A stretch of DNA of 64,000 nucleotides, taken from Gnetum montanum (taxonomy: Eukaryota; Streptophyta; Gnetopsida; Gnetales; Gnetaceae). A model generated the notes under the pieces. The model did not search any database and was not told where the DNA came from. It was given only the letters and a program-made list of their open reading frames with translations. The stretch is taken from positions 748,072 to 812,071 of the forward strand of contig MNCI01008279.1 in NCBI GenBank assembly GCA_015680685.1, in the 5' to 3' direction. Within the stretch, counting starts at the first letter, position 1. Each line of letters begins with the position of its first letter. Position numbers and translations under genes: made by a program. Positions 1 to 11,426 of this stretch are shown here, piece by piece.

Positions 1-864
1 GAGAGTGGTTACTCTAGCAGTTATTTTAATTATTAGTAGTTATTCTAATTATTAGAGAGGTTACTCTAGCAGTTATTTTAGCAGTTATTCTAATTATTAG
101 AGCAGTTGCTCCCAAGCCTATAAATACAGTGCCCAAGCGCACAATTGGGAAGGAAGTCTTTCAGCAGTCAAGTAGCGAAACTCTTGTAGTCTATTTGAAA
201 GTTAGAGTATTTTCCAAGTGCCCACAATAGGAGGTCTAAGTGTGGATGGATCTTTATTCAAACATTGATGTACCTGAGCACACCATTGTGTTGGCAATAA
301 AGATGAGCTCTTTGATTCATCCTTGCAGCACTTGAGATTTGTTTTCTTACGCATTTATTTTATTTTATTTTATTTTATGCACTTTACATTTTTGTTATTA
401 GCACATCAATTCATTTTGATTAATTAAGCAAATCGTTAAATTATACAAGCACGACTACTTCAAGCATGCGTGTAATGCTTGGTAACCTAGTAATGATTAG
501 CATTTGGCAATCCCAGTAGTGTTGCACTGGTTCAGGATGTGTACAGCAAGTGGGAACAGATGCTAGTGTTAGAATTAGTTAGAACTTAGTTAATGAGTAG
601 TTAAATTAAATTAGTCACTTAGTTACCTCTCTCCTTCCCTTCTAGTGTAGGACATAAAAACATAAAAGCTATAAAAATCATATGCCTCAAGCTTACTTGA
701 CCATACAATCGTGACATACAGGTAAGCTTGGGAAGACAACGATCAACCAACCCATCATTGTTCCACAAGGGCACATAAGCACTTAGTCCTTGGAATTCGA
801 CCGAATCATGCATGAAACTCTTGTATTTGTATGGTTGAGCGTAGGGGTACCTCGTCGCTCATCA
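1..864 (+). repeat. 5' LTR of element 1 (first 4 bases outside window)
   Basis: The sequence matches the 3' LTR at 9151-10057 along its length. It begins GAGAG, where the 3' copy begins TGATGAGAG, so the window edge cuts four bases into the LTR. The U3 start holds degenerate repeats of about 33 bp built on GTTACTCTAGCAGTTATTC. A TATA box (CTATAAATA, about 118-126) and an AATAAA signal (296-301) are present. The 3' end (GGGGTACCTCGTCGCTCATCA) is shared with the other gypsy LTRs in the window. Confidence 0.95.
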
Positions 865-865
865 T

Positions 866-883
866 TGGTGCTGTTGCCAGGGA
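866..883 (+). other. Primer binding site, tRNA-Asp-like
   Basis: TGGTGCTGTTGCCAGGGA begins two bases after the LTR end. It differs at three positions from TGGCGCCGTTGCCGGGGA, which I recall as the complement of the plant tRNA-Asp 3' end used by Athila/Tat elements. The differences are C-to-T or G-to-A changes, typical of methylated repeats. Confidence 0.85.
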
Positions 884-1348
884 CTTAGTTGTTTGTGCGC
901 TAACTAGAACATAGGAAATCATTCACATCATTGAAACGAACCCTTAGGGTTGGTTGAGAAAATAATAAACAAGAATACATTGCACATTGAACAGACATGT
1001 ATGTCTCCTACTTTGTATGGAAGTGCCTCAGTACCTAGATTTGAAATAGGAAACAGTCCGTGACATAATACATACAATGTTGATCCACCAGTCCCTCAAC
1101 AAGTTCGAGTGGTATAAATTCATCCCGATGAGTATATACCAGACTTCACCTTTATCCTCCATCAAGACGAAAAACTACGTTTGTGAGATTTAGAAGGTAA
1201 CATAGTGTTACCTCTTGATCATTCAGTCCTGAGCATGCTTCTTCATGCTCTCACACAAATTGGCATGCTGCACTTACACGCAAAATACATTGTGCAAGAC
1301 CATGACTCGAGAAAATACCATCCCATAGAGGCATAATGTCAAAGGGAC
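884..1348 (+). other. Leader between primer site and gag
   Basis: This is the untranslated leader and the very start of gag. A long open frame is not visible. It holds a weak coding trace from about 1100 onward, but no start codon can be chosen with confidence. Confidence 0.5.
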
Positions 1349-3441
1349 TTGCAACAGGAGAGACATCATAAGTCTTTGAAGGGTAAGTGGTCCCATGATG
1401 CCCCACATGTCGTAAGCAAAAATGAGGGTGGTGAACCTACCTCAGGAAGTCACCCACACAATGATGTTCCTTCCCTTAACTTTGGCCAAGGGGTTGTGTA
1501 TCAAAACCTTCATTCCACTATTCATAACCCAGGTTCTGATACCCATGGGCACAAAGGATCTGGAAAAGGAACATGAACTCATGATAAAGGTGGAAATTTT
1601 AATCGCAATCACAATCAGGGTTGAGACCACAAAAGAGAAGGTAGCAGACACCATTATGGTGACGATTCTCCTTCTTCTTCACCTTCATCATCTCCTTCAC
1701 CCTCTCCTTCAATATCCAGATGTAGTCATAAAGAAAAAGACCATGGGGATAAAGGTAGGCAAAGTGGAAGTCATAGACAAAAAGCCAGGAAAGGGGACGA
1801 GGGCACTCTAGAGAGTCACGACATAGAAGAAGGGAGAGTAGGGAACAATGTAGGCATCATAGACACCATGGACAAGACGATCATGATGAACCCCTCCTCG
1901 CTACTCAAAGTATGTTGGACATAATTGAGGCTGTTAGAATTCCAACAAGGCATCAGAAAGATAGTAGGATCAAGAGATTAGATATGAACAATATCCCATG
2001 ATTTGAAGGGGGATACAACGCTAATCCTTAGAATCACTTACAAGCATTCCATGATGCGTGTGCCTTACAAAATATAGAGAACGAATGGCAAAAACTTAAG
2101 TTGTTTCCATGGATACTAGTTAAAGAAGCAAAAAGTTGGTACCGGTCTTTAGAACTGGAATCCATTTATAGATGGAATACTATGTTAGAATTATTCAACG
2201 ATAAGTACCAAATGTACTCCTGAGTGTCCAACTTGCGAAAGAAAATCCAAGGCTGGAAACAAGGAGGACATGAACCCTTGGATGCTACCATGGGCTAATA
2301 CTATGCACTGTTACATCATTGTCCTAGCCATGGTTATTTGGAAAAGGATCAACTGCACCATCTCGTAGATGGGCTTAGGCATGAAATGAGAAGAACCCTT
2401 AGGACTTATGCCTAAGGGAGACTATTCAAGCTTAGGTCCCATCAAATTCAAAGATTATTGGAGCAAGTTGCTAAAGAAGAAGGTGAGCTACGAAAGAGAG
2501 AAAGTGTGGAAGAGTATAACCGAGATCTTTCCCTTCGGAAGAGGGGAGTGGGATTTTGTGAGGATGAAGAAGAGTCACCACTCGAAGAGATGATGAATAG
2601 GAAAACTTTGCCTATCCAAAAGATGACATCAGAAGTTTCGGCAAAGGTAGAACAAATGTGGGACTCCCTAGACAATAGATTTCAAATTTTTCTTAAAATA
2701 GTAGAGGAGTCTAGAGAGCAAGGTAGTGAGAGAAGAAAAAAGAAAGAGGCTGAACATGCATGTAGCAAGAATAAGGGAAAAATTGCCATCATTGAAGAGG
2801 TTGTAGATTTGGAAATAGACAATGATAGTGGATGTGAGATATGTCAATATGACCATCCTAAGGGATGTTGCCCTATAATCTCACATCTACAAGAGTTTGG
2901 GGTGTATGCACTCAACCCACGATTAAACAAAAGGCAAACACCATAAAGGTTACCTTATCCTCAAGGTAACCTAAGGCAGTTCCACCAACCCTTAACATAT
3001 TATCCTAGTGGAACTCCACCACAACCAATTGAGCAATAACAATAGTGGTAGCACCCACAATCATGGGGAATGCCACCACCAAGGTAATAGTATCTTTATC
3101 AGCAACCTGACCCATATGGATATTATGTGCAGCAGCCAATCTCCCCACATGACTCTACTAGTCACATCACTTCTCAACCTCACTACCAAGCCCACGAGTA
3201 TTATGGGAATCCCTCTTCTAGAGGTGATATTCTGCAAGCATATCATCCTTCTCATTTAGTTGCATCTCTTGCACCAATAGCTCCACTACCACCTGCTCCC
3301 ATGATGCAAGGTGAAATCCCTACCTATTTGCAGCAACGTAATGCCACAAGGGTTGTTAACTCTCAACCTACTGTTGGTTCCAACAACCACATGAAGAAAA
3401 GACCTTTCTTTAGAACCAATAGTCCAACCAAGCCCTTGTAA
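1349..3441 (+). pseudogene. gag: gag polyprotein remnant of element 1
   Basis: Gag would build the virus-like particle and bind element RNA. From about 1349 the trace is His/Lys/Ser-rich, with a Ser-Pro run near 1668-1715. The retrotransposon-gag core lies at about 1995-2440, with motifs such as WQKLKLF, SWYRSLE and LRKKIQGWKQ, and is broken by several stops (for example at 2221 and 2413). A clean stretch of 162 codons at 2458-2946 is Glu/Lys-rich and carries a zinc-knuckle-like CEICQYDHPKGCC at about 2833-2872, with CX2CX3H spacing. A Pro/Gln/His-rich linker follows to 3441. The core is very similar to gag of the nested element (23770-24290), so the two belong to one family. Frame changes make it non-functional. 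Confidence 0.88.
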
Positions 3442-3447
3442 TCACAA

Positions 3448-4071
3448 GTGATTGATTCCTTAGATGCCTTAGTATTAATCAAAACTTCGGAGCCCCCTTC
3501 AACCCAATCACCACACTCAATGCATACGGTCATGGTAACACATGCTTTCACTGATTGGATCAAAGCTAGCCACCTTTCTAGGAAATTCTCTGATCATAGG
3601 AGTCCTTTGATATACTTACAAATCATTGGAAATGTGCCATGCAAGGTTCTTTTGGATTCAAGTTCTAGTGTCAACTTGATTTCTCAAGAAATGTACAAGG
3701 CTTGGAACCTGCCTCCATTGAAAAAGAGAAACATTTGTTTAGAGTTGGCCGATTAGTCCATCATTGTCCCATTGGGATTGGTGGAGGACATTGTTACCAC
3801 TGTTTGTGGATGGTCATACCCAGCTGACTTTCTAGTGATTCAGGTGAAAAATGGTAAGGGGGACTTCCCAATTATAATGGGAAGAGCATGGCTAAGCACC
3901 ATCGATGCACACCTAGGAATCCATGATCTTTCCCTAGAAATATCAAAGGAAAATACATTTGAAAAGATCAAGAAGAAGAAAGTTTCATGCATTGCATATA
4001 GTGACACAGGGTGTAATTGTGTGCAGAGGTCATGGTTTGTGCAAATTTTAACATTGCCTGCATGTAATTAG
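3448..4071 (+). pseudogene. Retropepsin-like aspartic protease remnant
   Basis: This part of pol would cleave the Gag-Pol polyprotein. The frame from 3448 holds a retropepsin signature in which the catalytic triplet reads Asp-Ser-Ser (3655-3663) followed by VNLISQEMY, where active enzymes usually have DSG or DTG. A stop at 3754 separates it from a second stretch to 4071, which has the flap-to-C-terminal motif IIMGRAWLSTIDA (about 3874-3912), the usual ILGRPW-type block. The third triplet residue (Ser for Gly) probably abolishes activity, independent of the stops. Confidence 0.85.
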
Positions 4072-4199
4072 TGTGCACAAGTGATCAACATACAAAGATG
4101 CCTGTATGCAGTAGCCACACAACAAGAAGGCACCCAATGGCTGACAATTGATCAAGAAAGTAGTTCACTCATATGCATGGAACCAATTAAGGGTTTGAC

Positions 4200-5160
4200 T
4201 TGCACTTACATGATTGCATAGATGCATTAGAGAAATTCCACTGCCAACTTCCAAGTCTTAACCTTGAAAATGTCAACTGGGGGAAGTTGGAAATCTTTGA
4301 GAAATTTAAGTAGGAGCCCCTTGAGCTGAAACCATTTCCCATCGGTATGGAATACATGTTCCTTAAAAATGGAAAACTGGTAATTATCAAGACTAAGCTT
4401 GCTCCTCAACAAAAAGAAGAACTGCTGAAGGTAATAAATAAATGGTCGAAAGCCTTTTCTTGGTCATATCTTGAATTAATTGGAGTAGATCCTAAGATAT
4501 GCCAACATAGAATTTACACCAACCCCTCCATGAAGCCTTGAAGACAACTGTAGAGGAGATTGAACCCTAAGTTGAAGTAAGTAGTTAAGGAAGAAATTGA
4601 ACAGCTTCTCAAGGCTGGGTTCATATATCCCATTACTAATATTAAATGGGTTAGACCCTTAGTTATTGTGCCTAAAAAGGGAGGCAAATGGAGGGTGTGC
4701 ATAGATTTCAGGATACTAAATATGGCAACATTCAAAGATCACTTTCCATTGCCATTTTTTGACCAAGTCTTAGTCACCGTCGTAGGGCATCACTATTACA
4801 ATTTTCTAGATGGATATAGTGGATATAACCAAATACAAATAGCCCCAGAAGACCAAGCCAAGACTATGTTCACCAATCCTTGGGAAACGTTTAGATACAA
4901 ACAGATGCCGTTTGGCTTATGCAATGCCCCTACAACATTTCAATGACTAGATCTAAGCATATTCCAACAGCAAATAAGGAATGGCGTGGAGGTCTTTATG
5001 GACGATTTCTCCACCTATGAAGCAAACTTTGATCAAGCCTTGGACCGGTTAGAGAAAGTGTTAAAAAGATGTGTAGAAACCAATTTGAGGCTTAACTGGC
5101 AGAAAAGCCATTTGATGGTCTAAGAGGGCGTAGTACTAGGGCATAAAATCTTACACATAG
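4200..5160 (+). pseudogene. Reverse transcriptase remnant of element 1
   Basis: This domain would copy element RNA into DNA. Visible blocks in order are VDPKICQHRIY (about 4485-4517), VPKKGGKWRVCIDFRILN (about 4659-4716), FLDGYSGYNQIQIAPEDQ (about 4803-4856), MPFGLCNAPTTFQ (about 4907-4945), and the polymerase box reading FMDD at 4995-5006. The FLDGYSGYNQI block is characteristic of the OTA branch. Stops at 4540 and 4945 and others break the frame. The catalytic Asp pair survives, but the ORF does not. Confidence 0.93.
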
Positions 5161-5900
5161 GGATAGAGGTAGACCTCGAGAAAATCAAAGCTATCCAAGC
5201 AATTACCCATCAACTAGAAACTTTCAAAGATATTCAGTCATTCCTTGGACATACTGGCTACTATAGGAGATTTATTGAGAACTTTTCAAAGGTTGCCAAA
5301 TCATTGGTGGAATTAACGAAAAAGGATGTACCTTTTGAGTGGACCAGGGAATGCGAATTAGTTTTTCAAACTCTGAAATAGAAGCTAGTAGAAACACCCA
5401 TTCTATAAGCTCCACATTGGTCTAAACCATTCCATATCATAACTGATGCATCCAACTATGCCTTAGGAGCTGTACTTACATAGTTAGATGACTAGAAGTG
5501 TCCTTATTACATCCACTATGCAAGTAGAAGTATTGCTGGTGCACAACTTAACTACACTACCACAGAGAAAGAATTAATGGCGGTAGTGTTTGCACTAGAA
5601 AAGTTTAGACACTATGTATTGGGATATAAAGTATATATACATACAGATCATAGTGCAATAAGGTTCCTCCTGAATAAGCCAATGGTAAGCCCTCGTATCA
5701 TACGATGGCTTGTAATCTTACAAGAGTTTGATCTTACGATGATCAATCATAAAGGCACCGAGAACGTAGTTGCTGATCATTTATCTAGATTGCGATGGGA
5801 CAACAAAGAGGACGAGTATCTAATTTTTGATTATTTTCCTGATGAATTCCTCTTTGTTGGTGTAGTGAATAATCAATCACCCATGAAGACAAGCTAGTAC
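5161..5900 (+). pseudogene. RNase H and connection domain remnant
   Basis: The connection block (GHTGYYRRFIENFSKVAKSL, about 5248-5307) is followed by the RNase H start DASNYALGAVL at about 5446-5478. There are stops at 5479 and 5491. A clean frame then runs 5577-5897 with the TDHSA motif (about 5645-5659) and the ADHLSRL end motif typical of gypsy RNase H. This enzyme would remove the RNA strand of the RNA/DNA hybrid. It is followed directly by the integrase zinc-binding region. Confidence 0.9.
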
Positions 5901-5989
5901 AGTAGCATTCTTACTTATCTCCTCACCCAACAAATACCATAAGAGTTAAACCTTAAGAAGAAACAATAGTTTCTTCACTGAGCCAAGTA

Positions 5990-7140
5990 CTTTATGGAAA
6001 TCAATGGGCAACTTTACAAAGTGTGTCCTGATGGCTTGGTTCGATGGTGTGTTCCTGATATAGATCAATTGTGAGTTCTCCAAGATGCTCATGAGGGTCC
6101 TTGTGGGGGTTACTACACTGGGAGACGAATGGCCATCAAGATCTTGCTTGTAGGATATTATTGTCCTACATTATTTCGAGACGTCCATCATTTCATCCAA
6201 TCTTGTGAGCACTGTCAATGTGATGGGGGAATGACTGCTAGAATGGAGGGTCTGCAACAATGGATCCAACCATTAGAACCCTTCAACATTTGGGGAATTG
6301 ATTTTATGGGGTCAATTACACTAATGTCCAATGGAAAATCCTATATCATTGTTGCTATTAATTACTTAACTAAATGGGAAAAAGCAGCTGCTGTTAAGGA
6401 TTGTACATCATCTACCGCTGTACGCTTTTTTCAACAACAAATCATAAATAGGTTTGGTGTGCCACGTGCACTTATTTCAAACAATGGTACCCACTTCACA
6501 GGTGCAACTTTTTAGAAATTAATGCAACACTTAGGGGTTGAGCATAAATTGACTACACCATTCCACCCCCAAGTGAACGGTCAAGCAGAAGTCACCAAAA
6601 GGGAGATTATGAAGATATTAACAAGAGCTATTAGCAAGTTTAGGAGAGACTAGAGAACTAAACTAAATGATGCTTTTTGGACATACCGCTTGACATGAAA
6701 ACTCCCTATAGGCTACTCTTCCTATGAGTTAGTGTACGGTAAATTACCAATGCTTCCGATTCAAACTGAGCTTCGTACACTATCCACGGCATGTGACCTC
6801 AACCTTGACCTTGATCTAGCACAAAAACAATGGTTAGTAACCCTTAACTTGCTAGATGAAAACTAACTAGCTACCCTGTGATCTAATGAGTTGCACAAGG
6901 CATTTAATAAACAATGTCATGACCTAAGTATTTGGAAAGTTAAATATCAACTGGGAGATAAGGTTCTCTACTAGAATCCCACACATGTGCCACAACATAC
7001 TAAATTTCAAACACTGTGGGAAGGACCTTATATTATTTAGGCAAATTTTCCTTTAGGGGCAATGACAATATACAAACCTGAGAGCCTAGATAAGAAACTG
7101 TTGGTCAACGTACAACAAACCAAACCTTTCCATGAGCTTA
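5990..7140 (+). pseudogene. Integrase remnant, second catalytic Asp replaced by Asn
   Basis: Integrase would insert the DNA copy. The zinc-binding region (HEGPCGGYY near 6090, ending SCEHCQ near 6215) precedes the catalytic core. The first catalytic Asp is in WGIDFMG (Asp codon 6300-6302). The second should be in ISDNGTHF but reads ISNNGTHF, with AAC at 6480-6482. The Glu-bearing NGQAEVT block lies at about 6578-6598. Stops at 6513 and beyond and several frame changes break the rest. The C-terminal part (about 6900-7130) contains the LGDKVLYWNP-like block, but I see no chromodomain and no envelope-like ORF after it. The same Asp-to-Asn change occurs in the second copy at 63209-63211. Confidence 0.92.
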
Positions 7141-9138
7141 GGACAACTAGTACACATGCTAACTTTGTTGATGGTAAACCTTGCTCACTATTTCGGATCT
7201 CCTCCTTCTAACTCAGTTGTGGGGGAGATGGCCACCTATGCTAACCATCCTAGGTCCTCAGTTCTTTTTGATTTTTTTTTACAAATTTTTCCAACTTTTT
7301 TTATTTTTTTTTACACCATCGTTCATGTTTTTACTATTTCTTTGTTTGCTTGATTTACTTTTATTCATCATCCAATAAGTGCTCATGATGGTGGATTGCA
7401 TTATATCATATTGATTGCTAATGTTTGGTTTTTACCTTTGAATTATGATGCTGATATTAAGGTATGGTTCTTTTGGTAAAACAAGCAATGAGTCCACGTC
7501 GTCCACTCATCCATATAACTCTATGGTCTTCTTTGGCTTGGAACTATACAGTCCCCTTTTTCTAAGTACATTTATTAATGAATTGATGGCTAGGTACTTT
7601 TCAAATCAAGGAAAGACTCAAAGGATGAAAAGGGAGTGACTTCAAGGGGATTTGATGCATTTGTGTTGGCCATTCTCTTGGGTGCTTGGATGCTTGTTTC
7701 TTAGGTTTTCCACCATTCTGACATTGTTCAAAAATTAGGAAGTTGAGTGAATAAAAATAAGTCTTTGCATGGTATGGTTCTCACACAAAAAAAAAGGAGA
7801 AAAGTGAGAATTCAAAGCACACCCCTTAGACATAATAAAGCAATATGGGATACAAGCACTAGTTATGAAACTGGAAATACATGTTACCCATGCTTGAAGG
7901 TTCCCTCTAAATAAGGCCCTTTCTCACTTCCTACTTCTCCATCTTGCTCTCCTTGGGATGGTGGTCACTCTTTGTGAGGGCATTCTTGTTGCTTCAAGAG
8001 GATGGATTGGCTAGGTGTATTGATGCGATGTGACTAAATGTCGTTGGTTTAAGTCTAGATTTGGGATGTAGTTCTACTCAGTCATCTTAACCATGAAATA
8101 CACAAGGGGCTTTACACAACCTTGTTCTTGGGATTCCATTCCATTTTCTCCTCTCCATCTTTCTTCCCATTTTCCACCTCATTATCGATTTTATCATTAT
8201 TCTATTTTGGGTTGATGAATTATTTTTATTTGGTGAATTATTGTGGGTAATTTTTTAACTCTTGCTTCCAATTGACATTCCTAGAGCCTACGGACTATTT
8301 GGTTTGTGGGTTTGTTAGGGCATAAAAGACATGGGCCTGCTTTGGGAAGGACCCACTAGCATTCCTTTTTGGTGCAATTGTTAAGTTCTTTTCCTTAAAA
8401 ATTTCTTGTAATTAATCATCTCTTGTTTCATCCCCATCCATGACATCCATTTTATTGGCATTGTTGTTATTTTTTCCCATCTTTCTTGTTCCTCGTATTT
8501 TTTCATCTTATAGCTACCAGAGGTTCGCTCTTACTTGTGGGGGCCGTAGCACAAATTTTTTAATTTTCTCCATTTTGCTATTGTCCTAACCCCTACACCT
8601 TGGGTAGTCACCTGTGATAAATCTCTAAACCAATTTTTGCGATAACCACAACTCATCCAATGTGCCTCATATCGAGGCAAGGTATCAATTGCATTGTGGT
8701 TTATCTATCCTTGCTCATTTGTGACTGTGTTGTGTGTGTAGATGGAAATCATACAAACAATTGATTGGGCTTGGAGGAAGCACTCAAGATGGACCAGAAC
8801 TAAAGCATTTACGAAAGGAGCAAGTTTGGTGGTGTGGCTATGGATAAACAACTAAAGGTGAAATCTTAGCATTGTTAGCAACACACTTTATTTTCTTTCT
8901 CTCTCTTTCTCTACAAGCTACCAAATAAAGGCTTGGATGTCATTTATGTATGAGTGTTCACCACAATAGTCATGAACACTAATGTTGTAATATGCGTATT
9001 GATATGTTCATTGGGCACATTGAGTCTATCATCCCATTCCATTGTCAGTTGTTAGTTAGTCAACAATCCCATACCTTCCCAATATTTTGTAAAGAATTTT
9101 TTTCTCTTCTTCTATACTCGAGGATGAGTTTTCATTCA
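7141..9138 (+). other. Long 3' non-coding region of element 1
   Basis: About 2 kb of AT-rich sequence lies between integrase and the polypurine tract. It contains T-rich runs (7266-7320) and an oligo-A run (7784-7794). No domain was recognised, and the short frames here are chance. Segments recur in reverse orientation at 61141-62300 (the GCACTAGTTATG block near 7858 and the GCCTGCTTTGGGAAGGACCCAC block near 8337) and in the nested element at about 26000-26540. It is therefore a conserved family-specific 3' region, as OTA elements often have. Confidence 0.7.
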
Positions 9139-9150
9139 GTCATGGGGGTG
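9139..9150 (+). other. Polypurine tract of element 1
   Basis: AGTCATGGGGGTG lies directly before the TGATGAG start of the 3' LTR. This is where plus-strand DNA synthesis would be primed. The nested element has almost the same sequence before its 3' LTR (30313-30325). Confidence 0.75.
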
Positions 9151-10057
9151 TGATGAGAGCGGTTACTCTAGCAGTTATTCTAATTATTAGAGTGGTTACT
9201 CTAGTAGTTATTCTAATTATTAGAGTGGTTACTCTAGTAGTTATTCTAATTATTAGAGTGGTTACTCTAATTATTAGAGTAGTTGCTCCCAAGTCTATAA
9301 ATACAGTGCCAAGGCACACAATTGGGAGGGGAGTCTTTCAGTAGTCAATTAGCAAAACTCTTGTAGTCTGTTTGAAAGTTAGAGTATTTTCCAAGTGCCC
9401 ACAATAGAAGGTCTAAGTGTGTATAGATCTTTATTCAAGCATTGATGTACCTAAGCACACCATTGTGTTGGCAATAAAGACAAGCTCTTTGATTCATCCT
9501 TGCAGCACTTGAGATTTGTTTTCTTACGCATTTATTTTATTTTATTTTCTTATGTATTTATTTTATTTTATGAACTTTACATTTATGTTATTAGCACAAC
9601 AAATCATTTTGATCAATTAAGCAAATCGTTAAATTATACAAGCACAACCACTTCGGGGATGTGTGTAATGCTTGGTAACTCAGTTACGATTAGCGTTTGG
9701 TAATCCGAGTAGTGTTGCATTGGTTTAGGATGTGTACGACAAGTGGGAATGGATGCTAGTGTTAGGATTAGTTAGAACTTAGTTAATGAGTAGTTAAGTT
9801 AAATTAGTCACTTAGTTACCTCTCTCCTTCCCTACTAGCATAGGACATAAAAACATAAAAGCTATAAAAATCATATGCCTTAAGCTTACTTAACTATACA
9901 ATCGTGACATACAGGTAAGCTTGGGAAGACAATGATCAACCAACCCATCCTTGTTCCTCAAGGGCTCATAAGCATTTAGTCCTTGGAATTCGATCGGATC
10001 ATGCGTGAAACACTCATATTCGTATGGTTGAGCATAGGGGTACCTCATTGCTCATTA
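9151..10057 (+). repeat. 3' LTR of element 1
   Basis: This LTR of 907 bp starts TGATGAGAGC and ends CTCATTA (CA changed to TA). It has TATA at about 9295-9302 and AATAAA at 9473-9478. It is longer than the 5' copy, partly because of a duplicated TTATTTTATTTTA-type stretch near 9530-9570 and one more U3 repeat. Confidence 0.95.
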
Positions 10058-10415
10058 ATAGTCTTCAATGCCTCTTAAATATTTGAGAACACCTAAGAAT
10101 AATGTCATTAGAATTTGAGTTAATCTTTGATTATACTATGAAAAATATTGCACATGCAACATTTGGTTCTATTTTTAGTTAATGAATCAAATTTCCAATT
10201 AATCATCTAAACATTGTAGATTTTGAAATAAGCTTGAAATCATCTTTCCCTTACCAACTCTTGGATTAAGGGATAGAATCTATGGTTTATAATTCATCAT
10301 TTATTATTTCCTTAAAATTTTAATGAATCCTTAACAAAAACATCTACTTATTTATGTACTGTTGTTTCTAGATAAAGTAAGATGGCAATCACATATACTC
10401 ATGTGGGATGTCACT
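10058..10415. other. Unassigned AT-rich DNA
   Basis: This is right-flank DNA of element 1. No gene, motif or repeat was recognised. Confidence 0.4.
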
Positions 10416-10578
10416 ATTTATTGATTGAAACAAGGAGATGGGTTAATATTCAAAGAGAACAATGCATTTATAGATTTTGTATACATGCAATAGTGAGATG
10501 AAGAACATATCTTGTTGAATTATCCTTTTTGTAATGCTCTTAAACTTAAATATTTTATTGATGAGGTATTCAAGACCA
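10416..10578 (+). pseudogene. LINE-type zinc-binding domain fragment
   Basis: The translation shows ETRRWVNIQRE, then an RFC...H segment, and after a small frame change DEEHILLNYPFCNALKLKY. This matches the pattern of the cysteine/histidine domain at the C-terminus of non-LTR reverse transcriptases (CxxC...DEEHxLLxCP). It is a short fragment with shifts. It is not part of the LINE at 45700-49345. Confidence 0.5.
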
Positions 10579-11090
10579 ATCATGACTATATCAAAGCCTT
10601 GTAATAAAACATTTTGTCCTATAGACCCTTTGTGAGCTCACAAGGATGTTATTAATCATTTCCATTTCCATTTCCATATTCATAATTACATGATTGATCA
10701 ATTTCAGAATGAAGGAAGTAGTTAACTAGGCCAAGCTTTGTGTATGTGCATTATATAGTTGAACTATGTTCTTTGTAATTACTTTTGTAAGATGTATTTG
10801 GTATTTAGACATTCTAGAATTTGACTTTAACTAAGTATTAAGCTTTTGGATTATATAATCTTAACTACTTAGTGATGATAATATCATTAACTACTTAAGG
10901 ATGGTACCTCATGAGGGCCTTCTTAGCCTTTTCATCAATGATGCTAGAGGTCTTTCCCTTCCAATGTGTCTTGTAATGATGTAGACTACTAAAAAAATTT
11001 CTCTTTGCTCCAATATAGCTATCTTGTTTGTATGCTTTCTAGCTCATAGTTTCTTTTCTATTATTTTGTCCGAGAGGCCAACCTGTCTCA
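10579..11090. other. Unassigned AT-rich DNA
   Basis: There is a short CATTTC repeat at about 10658-10676. Nothing else was recognised. Confidence 0.35.
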
Positions 11091-11191
11091 TAGGATAGGG
11101 GGGGAGGGGGGAGTGGATTTGTTGCCCTCTAAGTAATAGGATAGGGTGGGGGGAGGAGGAGGGGGGAGTGGATTTGTCACCCTCCAAGTAA
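11091..11191. repeat. G-rich tandem duplication (2 copies)
   Basis: Two adjacent units of about 46 and 55 bp each start TAGGATAGGG, run through a G-rich block and GAGTGGATTTGT, and end CCAAGTAA or CTAAGTAA. The G runs (7, 6 and more) have G-quadruplex potential. Confidence 0.8.
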
Positions 11192-11426
11192 CACCATCTA
11201 CATCATGCACCACATAAGATCCCATGAAATGGGAAAAACATGAATCGAAGAGCCACACCTTTTCATATTCCCGTTGCACAGAATGTGAACTAAAGAGCCA
11301 TAGCTTTTTGTATTCCCACTAAATACATAAAAAGGCCAAAAAAACCAAATGAAAAATGGGAATGGGAATGGGAATGAGAATTCCATTTCAATTCTATCTC
11401 TATCTCTATTTGCAATTGCTGTTATA

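Larger units (their letters stand above)
1..10057 (+). mobile_element. Ty3/gypsy LTR retrotransposon, Athila/Tat (OTA) type, decayed
   Basis: The element runs from a 5' LTR that lacks only its first four bases (TGAT) to a 3' LTR ending CTCATTA at 10057. The termini form an inverted repeat TGATGAG...CTCATCA. The internal order is primer site, gag, protease, reverse transcriptase, RNase H, integrase, a long AT-rich 3' region and a G-rich polypurine tract, which is the Ty3/gypsy order. The gag zinc knuckle spacing (CX2CX3H) and the tRNA-Asp-like primer site fit the Athila/Tat branch. No envelope-like ORF is visible after integrase. Multiple in-frame stops and frameshifts show the copy is dead. 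The left target duplication lies outside the window, so the right one (next bases ATAGT) cannot be confirmed. Confidence 0.93.

Noticed and set aside
7132-7378. Phe/Leu-rich open frames after integrase as an envelope-like ORF
   Set aside because: They are short, out of frame with each other and made by T-runs. There is no signal peptide plus coiled-coil layout like Athila env ORFs.
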